Origin: Pseudo-nitzschia pungens
Lineage: Eukaryota > Bacillariophyta > Bacillariophyceae > Bacillariales > Bacillariaceae
DNA: 64,000 bases
Direction: 5' to 3'
Assembly (NCBI GenBank): GCA_037355855.1
Contig: CM074767.1
Coordinates: 1,984,001-2,048,000 of the forward strand
Made by a program: the position numbers and the translations under genes. The notes under the pieces were generated by a model. It was not told the DNA's origin. It worked only from the letters and a program-made list of their open reading frames with translations, and ran no database searches. Shown here one piece after another: positions 23,666-34,338 of this stretch (its first letter is position 1; every line of letters begins with the position of its first letter).

Positions 23666-24143
23666 CCGTCGTATTTATTTTTTGTAACTTTCGTATGGGA
23701 TGAGTTGGAAACATTCGGGTTGTCTGCAAAGTCAGCATAAATCAGCGCGACTTCAGCAGGTGCGAGTTCGGTGGAAGCTGAAAATGTGATTTATATTATT
23801 TTACTTATACGTAGTAGATACGAAGTAAGGCGTACTTGTATTTGAACAGTGTTCGTAACATGAACAAAAGTATTACTATAACATTTACAATTACAATTTT
23901 GAAAATAGCTGTTGTTGGTTGTTCTTTTTTTGTTTGTTTCGCGTTGAGACCGCTTGTATTTACAGTTTGTACACTTCTCTCCTCCACTCCAAAATTGACT
24001 CGTGCAGCAATCTGATACACCTCTTCTTGAGAATGAATGAATTCAGTCCATACATACTCGTTGCGATCATGAAATTCAAAGGGAAATGCCCAAAACCCCA
24101 CTCCTGTCTCCGTTGCGTTGCCCTGAAGGACGATACTTACTAC

Positions 24144-26552
24144 CTACCACCAATCTCGTCCACCAGAAACCAAGTCCAAAATTCGATCGAAAGAATTGAT
24201 TGTGGAAGACGAGTTGGATGGGGCAGACGGCGGCGGTGACGCCGAAGCCAGTAATTCGTCGTATTCCGTAGAAGAAGAAGAGGAACATGAAAGCAGCTTG
24301 GAGGGAGAGCTCCATTTCCGCGACTGCGATGACATCGAAGACTTTCTTCGGGGATTTTGAGCAACGTTCCGGTAGTTCTTTGCATTGGAAGGGGCTCTTA
24401 CAACATAGATTTCTACGGAATCAGCACTCGAGCAAGTCATGCCCCACCTTTTCTTGGTAGAGTCAAAGAGTTCCACTTCGACGCCCGATCGACTCATATT
24501 GCTGTTGCTGCTGCAACTCGTGCTCGAAACCGAAATGGCCACCGAATAGGGAGAACTTGTGGAAGAAGAAGACATGAGGCTGCAAACCGAATATTCTTCG
24601 TCAATCTTTGTTCCGTGGTCCTCAGATGTTTGTTGGACTTGTTGTGCATGAGGTTTGTGCGGGTGGTGTTTAACGTTTTGTGGTTCTGCTTGTGGTTCTT
24701 CCGGTCCTTTTGTGTCTCCTGCTTGTTCTTCTTGGTGACCCTCTGGATCTTGTTCTTGCGGTTCGTCTTGTTCCACATTGCTTTCTTGGATGGCTGGGTA
24801 ACGAACATGAGAAATGCTGACCAACTTCTCGAGGCTCTCGTTCTCGTCTTCGTCGTCGGCATCACAGAGCGAGGGGCAATCGAAGAGGCCCGAACCACTG
24901 GGTTTGGGATAGTCGAGGGACAAACCTCTCCGGAATGACGGTGATGAAGACGACGTCGATGATGAAAGCGGCAAGGCAGTCTTCGTGGCCGAGGATGACA
25001 CTGATGATGATGAGGATTCCGAGCTGGACGACACGGAAGAAGAGGAGAAAGAGCAAGACGAAGACGAAGACGACAACCTGACCGAGTACATGGAGGATGA
25101 CGATTCTGAAACTGATTCCAAACCAGAGTCTGTCGATTGTTTCTTGCCTTTCATCCCGGCCGCAAGAGCGTCCTGCCGACCTAGGGCAAGGGCTACGGCG
25201 GAGCTTTCCTCGCAGTACGATCCGTACACATTGGCAAGTGCTTCCGCGTTCACCTCGATTTCGATCCTCTGAAGTAGCTCCTCGTCGAAACCAGATTCGC
25301 AAACGTCGTTGTCTTGAGGATTCGCATCGACGACACGGCAGCGTTCGGCAGGGAGCGGGTGATTGCTGCGAGTGTCTCGTCGCGTTGCCTGCGTTTGCGT
25401 TTGCGTTTGACTTTGCATCTGCCGTTGCTTTCGTGCCTTCTGGTTGGTTTTTTGCAAGTCCTGGTACAACAAGACGGCTCGCATCGCATCCAACCGACGC
25501 TTGTTCTTGACGATCCGTCCCATGGGTGTTCGACACTCGACACCGCGGGCACAAAAGGTGTGATTGTTGGGGAGGTGGCCGTACTTGGAGTTCTTGTTTT
25601 TGGTTTTGCGGTTGTGGCCCTTGCGGTTTCGTCGTGGTCGTTCTTCGTGGGCTAGAATCATCCGGTGCAGTGCCTTGTAGCCGAGCTGCCCCTGGTCCGA
25701 CTCGTTGTTCGAGCAAACTTCCATCTCGTCGGGGAGTGTTTGGTTTCCGGTGACGTAGGCCATGTTGCTTCCCGCAATCCCGTTCATGACCATCCAGTTC
25801 ACGGTGAGCCACATCTCCGCTCGAAAGGCTTTGAGTTCTTGGGACGAATACCAAGCGTTGTTGACGTTGTACTTGTCTCGGCACCGGCGAAGGATCGAAC
25901 CCTCGTTGTTGGTAGTAGTGGTAGTACAAGTAGTATCGTCGGACCTAGTTGCAACATCGTTGACGCTGTCGGAGCAGGAAAGGAGATCTCCTTCTTGCTG
26001 TTTGGACTTTTTGCACTCCTTGTAATCATCGTCGAAGACGTAGAGTGTGGAGAGTGAATCGAATCGAACGTGCTTGAGGGACTTTACTTGGTGGTTCTTG
26101 GCTTGTTTGGTTTCCGTCCGGAGGATGCTGTTTGCAGTAGAAACAGAAACAGCCACAGAGTCGGGAGTGCCTTCTTGCGGACAGCACGCGCCGTTCTCAT
26201 CGGAAGAAATGTCAATGCATTCCTCTTGCGTGTCGCGATCCTCGAGGTTTCCCACTTGGGCAGTCTCTTCCTTGTTGTCCCAGTTCTCGTTGGAAGGTTT
26301 CGCAGACGTTGTGTTTCTTTTCCCGAATGCGATGGACTCCTTTTGTCGAAGATCGCTGCAATCGCTCCCTGATGTCAGCTGAATGGGTTTGGTCTTGCTT
26401 CTCCGGGAGAGAGCATCGATCTCATCAATGCCCATCGTTGCCAGTAACTTAGTTGTAGTGTTGTGCTCTATCTGCTGCCTCTTGGGGTATTTTTCGATGC
26501 TCTCCTGTTCAACTAGGAGGCACTCGGATCGATGTGTTGGAATGAACGGCAT
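24144..26552 (-). CDS. Hypothetical low-complexity protein, about 802 aa
   Basis: Intact ORF. The upstream ATG at 26552 or the ATG at 26435 (MGIDEIDALSRR) could be the start; the latter begins the more compositionally regular part. A conserved-looking core lies at residues about 160-420: HVRFDSLSTLYVFDDDY, NNAWYSSQELKAFRAEMW, NMAYVTGNQTLPDE, FCARGVECRTPMGR and RRLDAMRAVLLYQDLQ. The remainder is Ser-rich, Gln/Thr repeats and acidic stretches. I recall diatom proteins with a V-R-F near the N-terminus followed by a WYS/E segment, but I cannot name a family. There is no signal peptide or membrane helix. It is divergent from the gene at 28241. Confidence 0.7.
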   Translation of the reverse strand: MPFIPTHRSECLLVEQESIEKYPKRQQIEHNTTTKLLATMGIDEIDALSRRSKTKPIQLTSGSDCSDLRQKESIAFGKRNTTSAKPSNENWDNKEETAQVGNLEDRDTQEECIDISSDENGACCPQEGTPDSVAVSVSTANSILRTETKQAKNHQVKSLKHVRFDSLSTLYVFDDDYKECKKSKQQEGDLLSCSDSVNDVATRSDDTTCTTTTTNNEGSILRRCRDKYNVNNAWYSSQELKAFRAEMWLTVNWMVMNGIAGSNMAYVTGNQTLPDEMEVCSNNESDQGQLGYKALHRMILAHEERPRRNRKGHNRKTKNKNSKYGHLPNNHTFCARGVECRTPMGRIVKNKRRLDAMRAVLLYQDLQKTNQKARKQRQMQSQTQTQTQATRRDTRSNHPLPAERCRVVDANPQDNDVCESGFDEELLQRIEIEVNAEALANVYGSYCEESSAVALALGRQDALAAGMKGKKQSTDSGLESVSESSSSMYSVRLSSSSSSCSFSSSSVSSSSESSSSSVSSSATKTALPLSSSTSSSSPSFRRGLSLDYPKPSGSGLFDCPSLCDADDEDENESLEKLVSISHVRYPAIQESNVEQDEPQEQDPEGHQEEQAGDTKGPEEPQAEPQNVKHHPHKPHAQQVQQTSEDHGTKIDEEYSVCSLMSSSSTSSPYSVAISVSSTSCSSNSNMSRSGVEVELFDSTKKRWGMTCSSADSVEIYVVRAPSNAKNYRNVAQNPRRKSSMSSQSRKWSSPSKLLSCSSSSSTEYDELLASASPPPSAPSNSSSTINSFDRILDLVSGGRDWW

Positions 26553-28240
26553 TCGTGCAAAATTTGGAATTAGGTTGGAATGCGGTGTGTGTTACAGTGT
26601 AGCAAGCAACATTTACCAATGGTTTTGGGGAGAGTGGTGTAATTTCTTGTTGCCACCAAGAATGTGGCACGATCGAAATCGGTTGGAACGTAATTTTTAC
26701 ACGTCGGAGATGGTTGAAGCGTTTGGTGGTTTGATGTTCAGCAAGCAAATGCAATTCGAACAGAAGAATGTCAGTACCGGTAGTACAACACAACGAGGAA
26801 AAGGGAAGCCTCCGTTGTAAATTTGGCCCTCTGTCAAAACTTTGGCCAGAGTTGATGCAACGAGAGGCAACGACAAAAAATGTATGCTTCGTTATCGAAA
26901 CCGCCCTTATTCGGTTGGTGCTCTAGGTGCATTATTTGAGCGGGCACACATTGAAACCAGCGGGTGGGCTGAGATGCGAAAACGACTTCGGATATTTTAC
27001 ATCCGAATTATTACTTACCGCACTTCAAGAATTTTCGCTCCGCAACGTGTGACATAGCAATTCGACAAAAATCAGTCCCTGATGGGCGGCAAGTTTTCAA
27101 CGAGAAAAGCAGGAAATGGGTCGACCATCCGTTTGGCGGACAACGCTACTTAAATAAAGATCGTAACGAGTGAATCTACCAATTTAATTAGAGGAAAGAC
27201 ACATAGAAACAACGGAAACAACACGAAAAAGCGCGGGCGGTTCGAAATTCCTAGGAATTCGCTAATTTGGAAGCATTTTTTGAATGTAGTCTTTGCGAGA
27301 AAGAAGTTTTGTTTATGACATATAAAATGTCAGAGAAATACCTACCTTACCATTAATGGTCATACAGGTCCCACTTTTGGTGTTCGATGATTATGATCCT
27401 AAACAGATGAATGGTCCTGATTGGTCCCAGAGATGGTGTCACCTTTGAACTCACGAATTAAGATTACCTGCTTTGACACCTGTCTCATTATTCGTCAGAT
27501 CGGACAGTTCTGACGCCTTGCTGCAGATGTTCGGGCAATTGTTCCTTGCTACACGACCCCTAGGTCTCTGCGCGATGTCTGCAGAACCTATGTATTTCGG
27601 TGGAACTCTTCCACGTTTGTTCTAAGGGACTCCTTCGCTCAAGTCACGAAATCATTTAGAGAGACTTGATGGTTTTTGATCGGACGATTCATCCGATAGG
27701 GCTATATTGAAAAATGGCATGCATCTTCTCTCACGGGACAAAAAAAAAACAGAGAGAATTTGGTCGACGATTTGGGAAGAAAATAACTTAACGTGCACTT
27801 TTCTGCGAAATGCGTTACAGAAACCGATGCCAGAATTCAGTTCGTTGCCTAATTGATAAATTATTTATGACTATCATCAAAATAGGCTTTCCTTTGTGTT
27901 CTCTGATTTGGTAGCAGTTGGCGGGAGTTCACAAGGCTCACACCGATCGATACACGATACGGCTGTACCGTCTCGCCGAACACCAAGCGCGCGCCACGAT
28001 CGATTAGATTCGCTGCTCACTATTTTGTTTCATGGCGGTCTTGCCGTTCAACGTAGTGGGTTTCTTTTCAACTACCGCATGCCGGTGTTCCACGATACGA
28101 ATATGCCTATCCATCGGGTGTCAAGCAATACATTCATACCGTTAAGCTAACGAAGACCGAAAAAAATACTACCATTCATCTCGTCGTTTGCAACGAATTC
28201 ACACGCTAACTACATGTAACGCAGGATACACAAGAAGCAT
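26553..28240. other. Divergent intergenic region
   Basis: Shared upstream region of the divergent genes at 26552 (-) and 28241 (+). About 1.7 kb of mixed-composition DNA with no array and no convincing ORF. Confidence 0.5.
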
Positions 28241-29746
28241 GTGCCAACGACGCCACTCAAAACTTCACGCAACCCAAAGTTCTCGACATTATCGATACCG
28301 CTCCTGCAGCGAGTATTTCTTGGAAGACCAGCCCAAACCGTGGCGAATCAAGAGACGACCTGCACAAAACACCAATCAGAGAGTACAGGTACAAGTACAG
28401 GGACAGAGAATTCGGCATCGACAACGATGAGTCCGCCGCTCGTTCCTCCCTCATCTGTTTCAAGGTTGCCTTGTGTTTCATTCTGTGAGATAGAGGAAAG
28501 CGCCACCTTTTTCGATTTCTTTGAATGCACCACGGCAAACAACTATTCTTCGTTCGACGAAAGCGATGATGACAGCGATGACAACAGCGTCGTCGATGAG
28601 ATAGAGTTTATCCGCACGGAATCTCCCATTGCAATTCATCACCAAAGGGCCTATTGGAGCTGTCAGCGCGGTCACCACCATCATCACGGCGAGTACAAGC
28701 CCCCTGAAGAGGGCAGCAATAGCAACTTCGACGAGGATAGCACCGGTTCTTTGCTGAAGTCTCTCTCGGAAGACGAACTGCTGGTAACGAAGGCAAGTTC
28801 GAGTCTGGGCACCACCAGCACCACTACTAGCAAGGTACAAGACATTCTTCGCAAATCACAGGAGCGAGCCCGACGGCGTCAACGCAAGGACTGCCAGCAA
28901 AGAAACGGACGAGGTGGCAGCCGTCGTGGAAGGCCCACCAACAGCGATGCTAACCGTGACAAACGTCTGGATGCCAACGGATCGCGATCACAAAGGAAAA
29001 CGGAACTTCAAAGACAAAACGAACAAACGCCTACGCCTCGGCGTTCGCGTTCGCCTACAAAAAAGCACATGCAAACACGAAAGCAAAAGCAAACGCAACC
29101 TAGAACTCTCAAGAAGAAAGAGACACGTGATCCAGAGGATCCAAGTTCTCCTTCCCCTCGCTCTAAACCCTCTCCCCCATCGTCTCCGACCTCAAACAAA
29201 GAAAAGGATTCGAGCAGGGCACGTAGAAGCCATGGGAAGAACCGGTTCTTTCAGGTTGTCAGGTACCCAACACTCTTCTTCAAGAAAACCCGAACCACCG
29301 ACTCGGGTTCCACCGAAAGCAGTGGCGACAGCACGGCGATGACGAGCGTGACGGATGGGGATCAGAGTCAGAACAGTGTCCAAGATTATTTTGCGCCCCC
29401 GACTTTCCACGAACCCAGCACACAACAGAATTCGAAAGATCTCGTGTCCATTCTCCGCAGGGAGAGCTACTCCGACGACACAACGTATGCTTCGAGTTGC
29501 CGCCTGCAACCACGTCCGCAAGACATCGACGTCAGCAATCCTGCTGCTGCGATTGCTTCCTGTGGTGTTCGGTTTGCCGAAGGAACGAAATTCGAAGGTC
29601 CGGACCACGTCTATCGACTTCCACGGCGTGTGGCCAAGCGCTGCGTCCATCCCAGAAAGCAGCGACGACCAACGACCCGTCGGTACCAGAATTTGTCCAT
29701 CGACGACATTTATGCCCTGGATCGAAGCTTTTACGAATTCCGATGA
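28241..29746 (+). CDS. Hypothetical low-complexity protein, up to 501 aa
   Basis: Intact ORF. The start may be 28241 or the ATG at 28427 (MSPPLVPPSSVSRLP), which is followed by a better-looking VSFCEIEESATFFDFFE segment. The middle is basic and Arg/Lys/Gln-rich (residues about 200-330) with Ser/Pro repeats. The C-terminus contains GVRFAEGTKFEGPDHVYRLP and ends YQNLSIDDIYALDRSFYEFR. No known domain. Short V-R-F segments near conserved ends recall the divergent neighbour at 24144-26552, so the two may belong to one diatom-specific group; this is inference. Confidence 0.65.
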   Translation: MPTTPLKTSRNPKFSTLSIPLLQRVFLGRPAQTVANQETTCTKHQSESTGTSTGTENSASTTMSPPLVPPSSVSRLPCVSFCEIEESATFFDFFECTTANNYSSFDESDDDSDDNSVVDEIEFIRTESPIAIHHQRAYWSCQRGHHHHHGEYKPPEEGSNSNFDEDSTGSLLKSLSEDELLVTKASSSLGTTSTTTSKVQDILRKSQERARRRQRKDCQQRNGRGGSRRGRPTNSDANRDKRLDANGSRSQRKTELQRQNEQTPTPRRSRSPTKKHMQTRKQKQTQPRTLKKKETRDPEDPSSPSPRSKPSPPSSPTSNKEKDSSRARRSHGKNRFFQVVRYPTLFFKKTRTTDSGSTESSGDSTAMTSVTDGDQSQNSVQDYFAPPTFHEPSTQQNSKDLVSILRRESYSDDTTYASSCRLQPRPQDIDVSNPAAAIASCGVRFAEGTKFEGPDHVYRLPRRVAKRCVHPRKQRRPTTRRYQNLSIDDIYALDRSFYEFR

Positions 29747-30520
29747 GCGGCGATGGAACGAGTTTTCTTGCTTTGTTATTGTGATGAAAGGAACCCACCA
29801 TTCACCACACTCCCCCTGCCTTTTGGACCTGCTCCGAGCCGAGAACGCTCTCGGGAATGAATCCATCCCTTGGAGTTTATATTGTGATGTTTCATTAATG
29901 CTGTAGCCATGTTTTATTAATGTTCTTTAATTCATAAACAACGGTCTTGAACATTTGTACTTCTATCGAAACCATCAGTTCGAGTTCGAACTAGAATACC
30001 AAACAAGGTCGGCTCAACAATTGCACGGGGTGTGCAATGACTATCTGTCGCACTTTGCTATCCTAGAGTATTTGCACCACAAATGAATCGTTGGGGCACG
30101 TGCGTACTCGCAAGTCTCTATCGAAAAAGGGTTGCGCACCAAGGCTAGCAAAGGGTATGAATATATTGATAGTAAACTATTGGCGAACCCAATGATAATG
30201 GTGATGTCCTCGAATACTAGAATCAATTCCAAAATCTACCCAGCGAGAGCCTGCGAATGCACTGCAAACACAAGTATTTTCCGAGTGAGTCAGTGAGTGA
30301 GTGAGTCGGATATTGTTCATCAAACTCCGACGGATTCCGCGACGTGCTGGATGGATAGATGGATGGATTGATGGATTGCATCACCCCGTTGTTTTTGATG
30401 ATGGATGCATTCTTTCGTCCCCGTGTTTCTTCAATCCGCTCTCGATACAGCTGCAGGCGCCGTTGCCGGTAGGGAACCGGTGGATGGTTATCCTCGTCCT
30501 TGTCCTTGTCCTTGTCCTTG
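29747..30520. other. Convergent spacer
   Basis: 3' flanks of the genes at 28241-29746 (+) and 30521-31501 (-). It contains short GAGT and GGAT tracts near 30290-30380 and a CTTGTC tract at 30500-30530 just beyond the dehydrogenase stop codon. No gene seen. Confidence 0.55.
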
Positions 30521-31501
30521 TCATTTCTGTTTTCGCATTGGATCGCTCTGGGGATTGGCGTATTGGCGAATCCCGTGACCTCCGTCGACGTCCAACACAA
30601 CGCCGGTGCAAAATCCCGCCGTCAAGAGATAATAAATCGCTTCTCCCATGTCGCTTGGTTCCCCCGTCCGCTTCAACGGCAGGCTGTCGGCGGTGTTGGC
30701 CAGCATGGCCGCCTTTTTTCCCGAATCCATCGCATCGAAGCGTTCCGTGTCGCAGAATCCCGGGCTGAGGCAGTTGACCCGCTTGGATGGTCCCCATTCC
30801 AGGGCCAGGGCCCGCGTCAGTCCCTCGAGGGCGCCGTTGGTCGATGCCAGCGGGGAACAGTTCAACCCCGGGCGTCGGTTCAGAACCCCCGCCACAAAGA
30901 CCACCCCGCTTCCGTCCCGGAGCTTTGGACCAATGTGTTTGGCGCAGTGGTACGCTGACCAGAACTTGGATTCAAACAATTCTCGGGTCTTGCGGGTCGG
31001 CAGTTCTTCCATGGCACCGTGGGGGGCCCTTCCGGCTGCCGATACGACGAGGCCGTTCCAGCCACCACAATCGTCGTCGTAATCGTTTTCGTTGTGGAGC
31101 GATTCAGAAAACAACCTCACGGCTTCCTCGTCGGTGGCATCGAGGACGGCGGTGGTGACCACCGACCGTGAATCGTCGTCATTATCATCATCGCTCGCCT
31201 CCTCTGCGGATGAGGAGGACAACGACGACGACGACGACGACGACGACGATGATGATTGTGGCGCGTGAGACCGGATTTCCTCGGCGGCCCTGGCCAGTTT
31301 TTCCTCCGATCGGCTCACGATGAGAGCTCTTCCGCCTCGTCTCACGCAGGCAATCGCGGCGGCCTTGCCCATTCCGCTGCTGCCGCCAATCACAATGACG
31401 TTGATGGGTTTCGACAGACCAGTGGTGACCGTCGGGAGCACTCCTGCTGCCATCAGGAACGCGAGAGCAAGTGATGCACGAGAGATCCGGGCGCGAAACA
31501 T
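30521..31501 (-). CDS. Short-chain dehydrogenase/reductase lacking the usual Tyr-Lys pair
   Basis: The start at 31501 (MFRARISRASLALAFLMAAG) gives a hydrophobic leader at residues 5-25; the ORF extends 21 codons further upstream. The Rossmann glycine motif is GGSSGMGK at residues about 39-46, followed by a basic RSEEKLARAAEEI. A Ser run from a GAC/GTC microsatellite (31205-31250) interrupts the domain near residues 85-100. At the active-site position, where most members have YxxxK, the protein reads LASTN followed by GALEGLTRALALEW (near residue 217), so both Tyr and Lys are replaced. Then come RVNCLSPG and the closing TGVVLDVDGG. A subset of SDRs has this NGALEALxRALA pattern. Substrate unknown; the leader suggests organelle or secretory targeting. 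Confidence 0.8.
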   Translation of the reverse strand: MFRARISRASLALAFLMAAGVLPTVTTGLSKPINVIVIGGSSGMGKAAAIACVRRGGRALIVSRSEEKLARAAEEIRSHAPQSSSSSSSSSSSLSSSSAEEASDDDNDDDSRSVVTTAVLDATDEEAVRLFSESLHNENDYDDDCGGWNGLVVSAAGRAPHGAMEELPTRKTRELFESKFWSAYHCAKHIGPKLRDGSGVVFVAGVLNRRPGLNCSPLASTNGALEGLTRALALEWGPSKRVNCLSPGFCDTERFDAMDSGKKAAMLANTADSLPLKRTGEPSDMGEAIYYLLTAGFCTGVVLDVDGGHGIRQYANPQSDPMRKQK

Positions 31502-32983
31502 GATTGCTGATTGCTGATTGATGGTTGTGATTGCGATTTGGATTGCGACTCTTCTGGTACGCACGGATACTCTACCGAAGTGGATGGGAAGTTATCGGAT
31601 TCGAAAAATATTGTTTTCTTAGTATTGGATTGCTTTCGTGGAAAACCGTCAAAGATGAAACTCGTGCCAAGGTGCATGCATGGTGACGCAAGATCTTTCG
31701 TTCCATCACGGAATTTAATTGCAAGTGCGTAATCTCTAATCTCACCATAAGCCTTTTTTAAAGGAAGTTAACTTACCGGTGTCTCTAGTTCGAGTACTTA
31801 CGTACGTACGTCGTACGTTAGGTGAGATCTTACAGATGGGTGACGTTTAACGGTTGATGGGTACGTACGTAATCTAGATACATATGAGTATGAATTGCGA
31901 ACGTACGTACGCACGGCGTGTGGCAACGAAGTTCAGCTTTTTTCTCCCTCTTTCCCTCTTTTCCAGAGCATGAATACTAGCATGGTTCACCCTCATTCAA
32001 CAACCCTACAGTGATCTAGCGCACTCGATCCGATAGAAGAATAAATCATGATTCTTGCTTCTTGTCTGCAGAAGTAGTAGTACTAGATTGTTACTACTAG
32101 TAGTAGTACTAGTAGTAGTATTAGTTGTTACTACTACTAGTAGTACTACTACCTCTAGTAGTACTACTAGTAGTAGTAGTAGACCATCAACAGTAATTCA
32201 CTCTTTTCTTTTTCCTCACTGGTGGTCATAATGTGTTAGTCACTTGTTCTGTTATTGACTCCGATTGTTTCCTCCAATTTTGAAGGAAAGAAAAAGGAAG
32301 GATCTGCAACATTGTGATCAAATAATCATAATTTTGTTCAATTACTAGTCCTAGTACTACTACTACTACTACTACATCTACTACTAGTAGTAGTAGTAGT
32401 ACTACTACCAACACTCGTCTGCTGGGTGGTTGTTCTACAGCAGAAGTTATTAATACATTTGTTTTCGAACAAGTAGTAAGTTACCCCGGTTTATCCTGCG
32501 ATGCGTTCCCGGAAAATAGGATTGTGGTTCCATACACGTCCACTTGGGGAAGACAGAGGTACAAGTACGGTACCATAGGGTCTGCGGAGAACAACCACGG
32601 AGTCTCCTCCCTGAATACTCCTGTAATATTGCAAGAGCACATGTTACTCATAGCGTTGAGATGACATAGTCAGTCGTCTCCTGTACGATGCACAGATCGA
32701 GAGAACGACCATCGTTCGAATGGATCATCGTGGCTACTAGTAGTGTAACTGCGAACCACCATACTCTACAACAGACTCTACTAATCAAAACTACGAGGCA
32801 GATGAAAATGGAGACAGTCGGATAGATAGACCTTTTTTGCACATAAAACATTCGTTAGTTATAAGTAAATGGCAGTTCCATCCATCGAATGGTCCCCTCC
32901 CGTATTTTCTCCCGTGTACTCCCTCGGCCATCGGCCATCGGGACGGTCGCACTCGCCACTGGCACTCGCACTGGCATTCACGC
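31502..32983. other. Spacer with ACT/AGT microsatellites
   Basis: Upstream flank of the dehydrogenase gene and downstream flank of the cyclotransferase-like gene. TACGTACGTACGTCGTACG words occur near 31795-31820 and 31860-31915. ACT/AGT triplet blocks of switching orientation are at 32079-32185 and 32345-32408. No gene seen. Confidence 0.6.
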
Positions 32984-34338
32984 TCACTCGTGCTTGGTCT
33001 TGATCGCGGAGGGTGTCGTCGTAGTCGCCGCCGCGCCGCCGTCCCCGAAGGCACCCTTCTTGTGCTGGTTGTGAAATCCGCAGGGAATCTTGCACCAGTC
33101 GAACAGGATGGTTTGCAGAGCCATTCCCATGACGTATGTGTCGTAGAGCGTGCACGCCTTGAGCACGATCCACGGTGGACGCACAACGTCTTGGAAGGGT
33201 ATCCGTTCGTGGTGGTGTTGTGTGGGTGTGGGTGTGGGTGTGGGTGTGGTTGCTGCTCCTGCTCCTGCTGCTCTTGGAACGGGCGGTTCCGACGACAATC
33301 GCTTTGCGTCGCGTTGGAGGGCCAGCAGGCGGCGTTCGTTCCGTCGGAAATAGTACTGCAGGCCCGACATGAGAAATATACAGGGAATGTAGACCACAAT
33401 GTACAAGATCTTGGCAATCGGAACGCCCCATCCGACCGAGCCCTTGCTGGTATTGGCGACGCCAACAGCATCAACATCAACATCGGCAACAGCACCGGCA
33501 TCAGCAGAAGAATCATGCGTCGGATCGGCGTAGGGAGGATGCTCATCCCGTAGGTAGTCCCTATAGAATCGGGGCAGCCCCGACGATTTGGCACCCTCCG
33601 TGACCAGGTTGTAGTATCTCTTGCTGGCGTTACAATCGTAGCGCTGTCGGGCTCCCAGCAATCCGACCAGCGTCTTGGCACGCACGGTTCCGCAGTTGTC
33701 GCTTGTTGTTATTGTTGATAATGTCCTCATCGTCGTCGCCGTCCGAAACCGGATCGATCTCGATGCAATCCACGTCCTGGACGCCGTAGTGATTGATAGT
33801 CCAAAAGGGATGCGCATTGTAATCCTGGTATCCAAAGCCTCCCTCCGTGAGTAGCACGTGCTCGTATTGGTCTCGGGTGATCCGAAAAGGCCACGCCGTG
33901 GATGGTGGGGCGCGGGCGTCCGCTCTCGAGCGCCGGGAGTTGTTCCCGGGGTACGCAGGTGCAAAAGGCCGGTTCGAGGTACGGAAGGATCCCCTCGGTG
34001 TACGTCAGGACGTATCCGGGAACGTAGCAGACCATGTGGTCGATGGGCTTGATCTTGCGTTTTTCTTCAAAGACCTGCGGATTCATGTTGGAACCGTACG
34101 AAAAATACCATACCAGGCCGTCGTCATTGTCGTTGACGGTAGTGTCGGTATCAATATCAATATCAATATCGTTGTCACGATTGCCATTGGTGGTGACGTA
34201 GTTGTGTTGTTCTTTTGCGTGTTCTTGTTCTTTGTAATTAACGGCCTGCTCGAGTCCTTGGCTTTCGTGACAATCTATGATGGTGTCGTTACCCGGGCCA
34301 TCCGACGATGAGAGTGGTGAGTTTCCCTGATCACCCAT
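32984..34338 (-). CDS. Gamma-glutamylcyclotransferase-like protein with C-terminal membrane segment (two +1 frame breaks)
   Basis: The start at 34338 (MGDQGNSPLSSS) is chosen over 34371 because it begins a typical Ser-rich N-terminus. The GGCT-like fold begins WYFSYGSNMNP, the family's YGSN signature that binds the glutamyl group, and continues GYVLTYTEG and IHGVAF. Near 33885 one extra T in a TTTT run shifts the frame; the reading resumes RITRDQYEHVLLTEGGFGYQ. Near 33695 another +1 step leads to TVRAKTLVGLLGARQ and RYYNLV. A hydrophobic helix (AKILYIVVYIPCIFLMSG, near 33380-33430) and a Thr-Pro run from a GGTGTG microsatellite follow. Members act on gamma-glutamyl peptides or amines, and the added helix suggests membrane attachment. 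The specific reaction is not deducible. Confidence 0.75.

Noticed and set aside
24862..25929. 355-codon minus-strand ORF
   Set aside because: Alternative frame inside the 802-residue ORF; it has random composition whereas the main frame has ordered conserved-looking segments.
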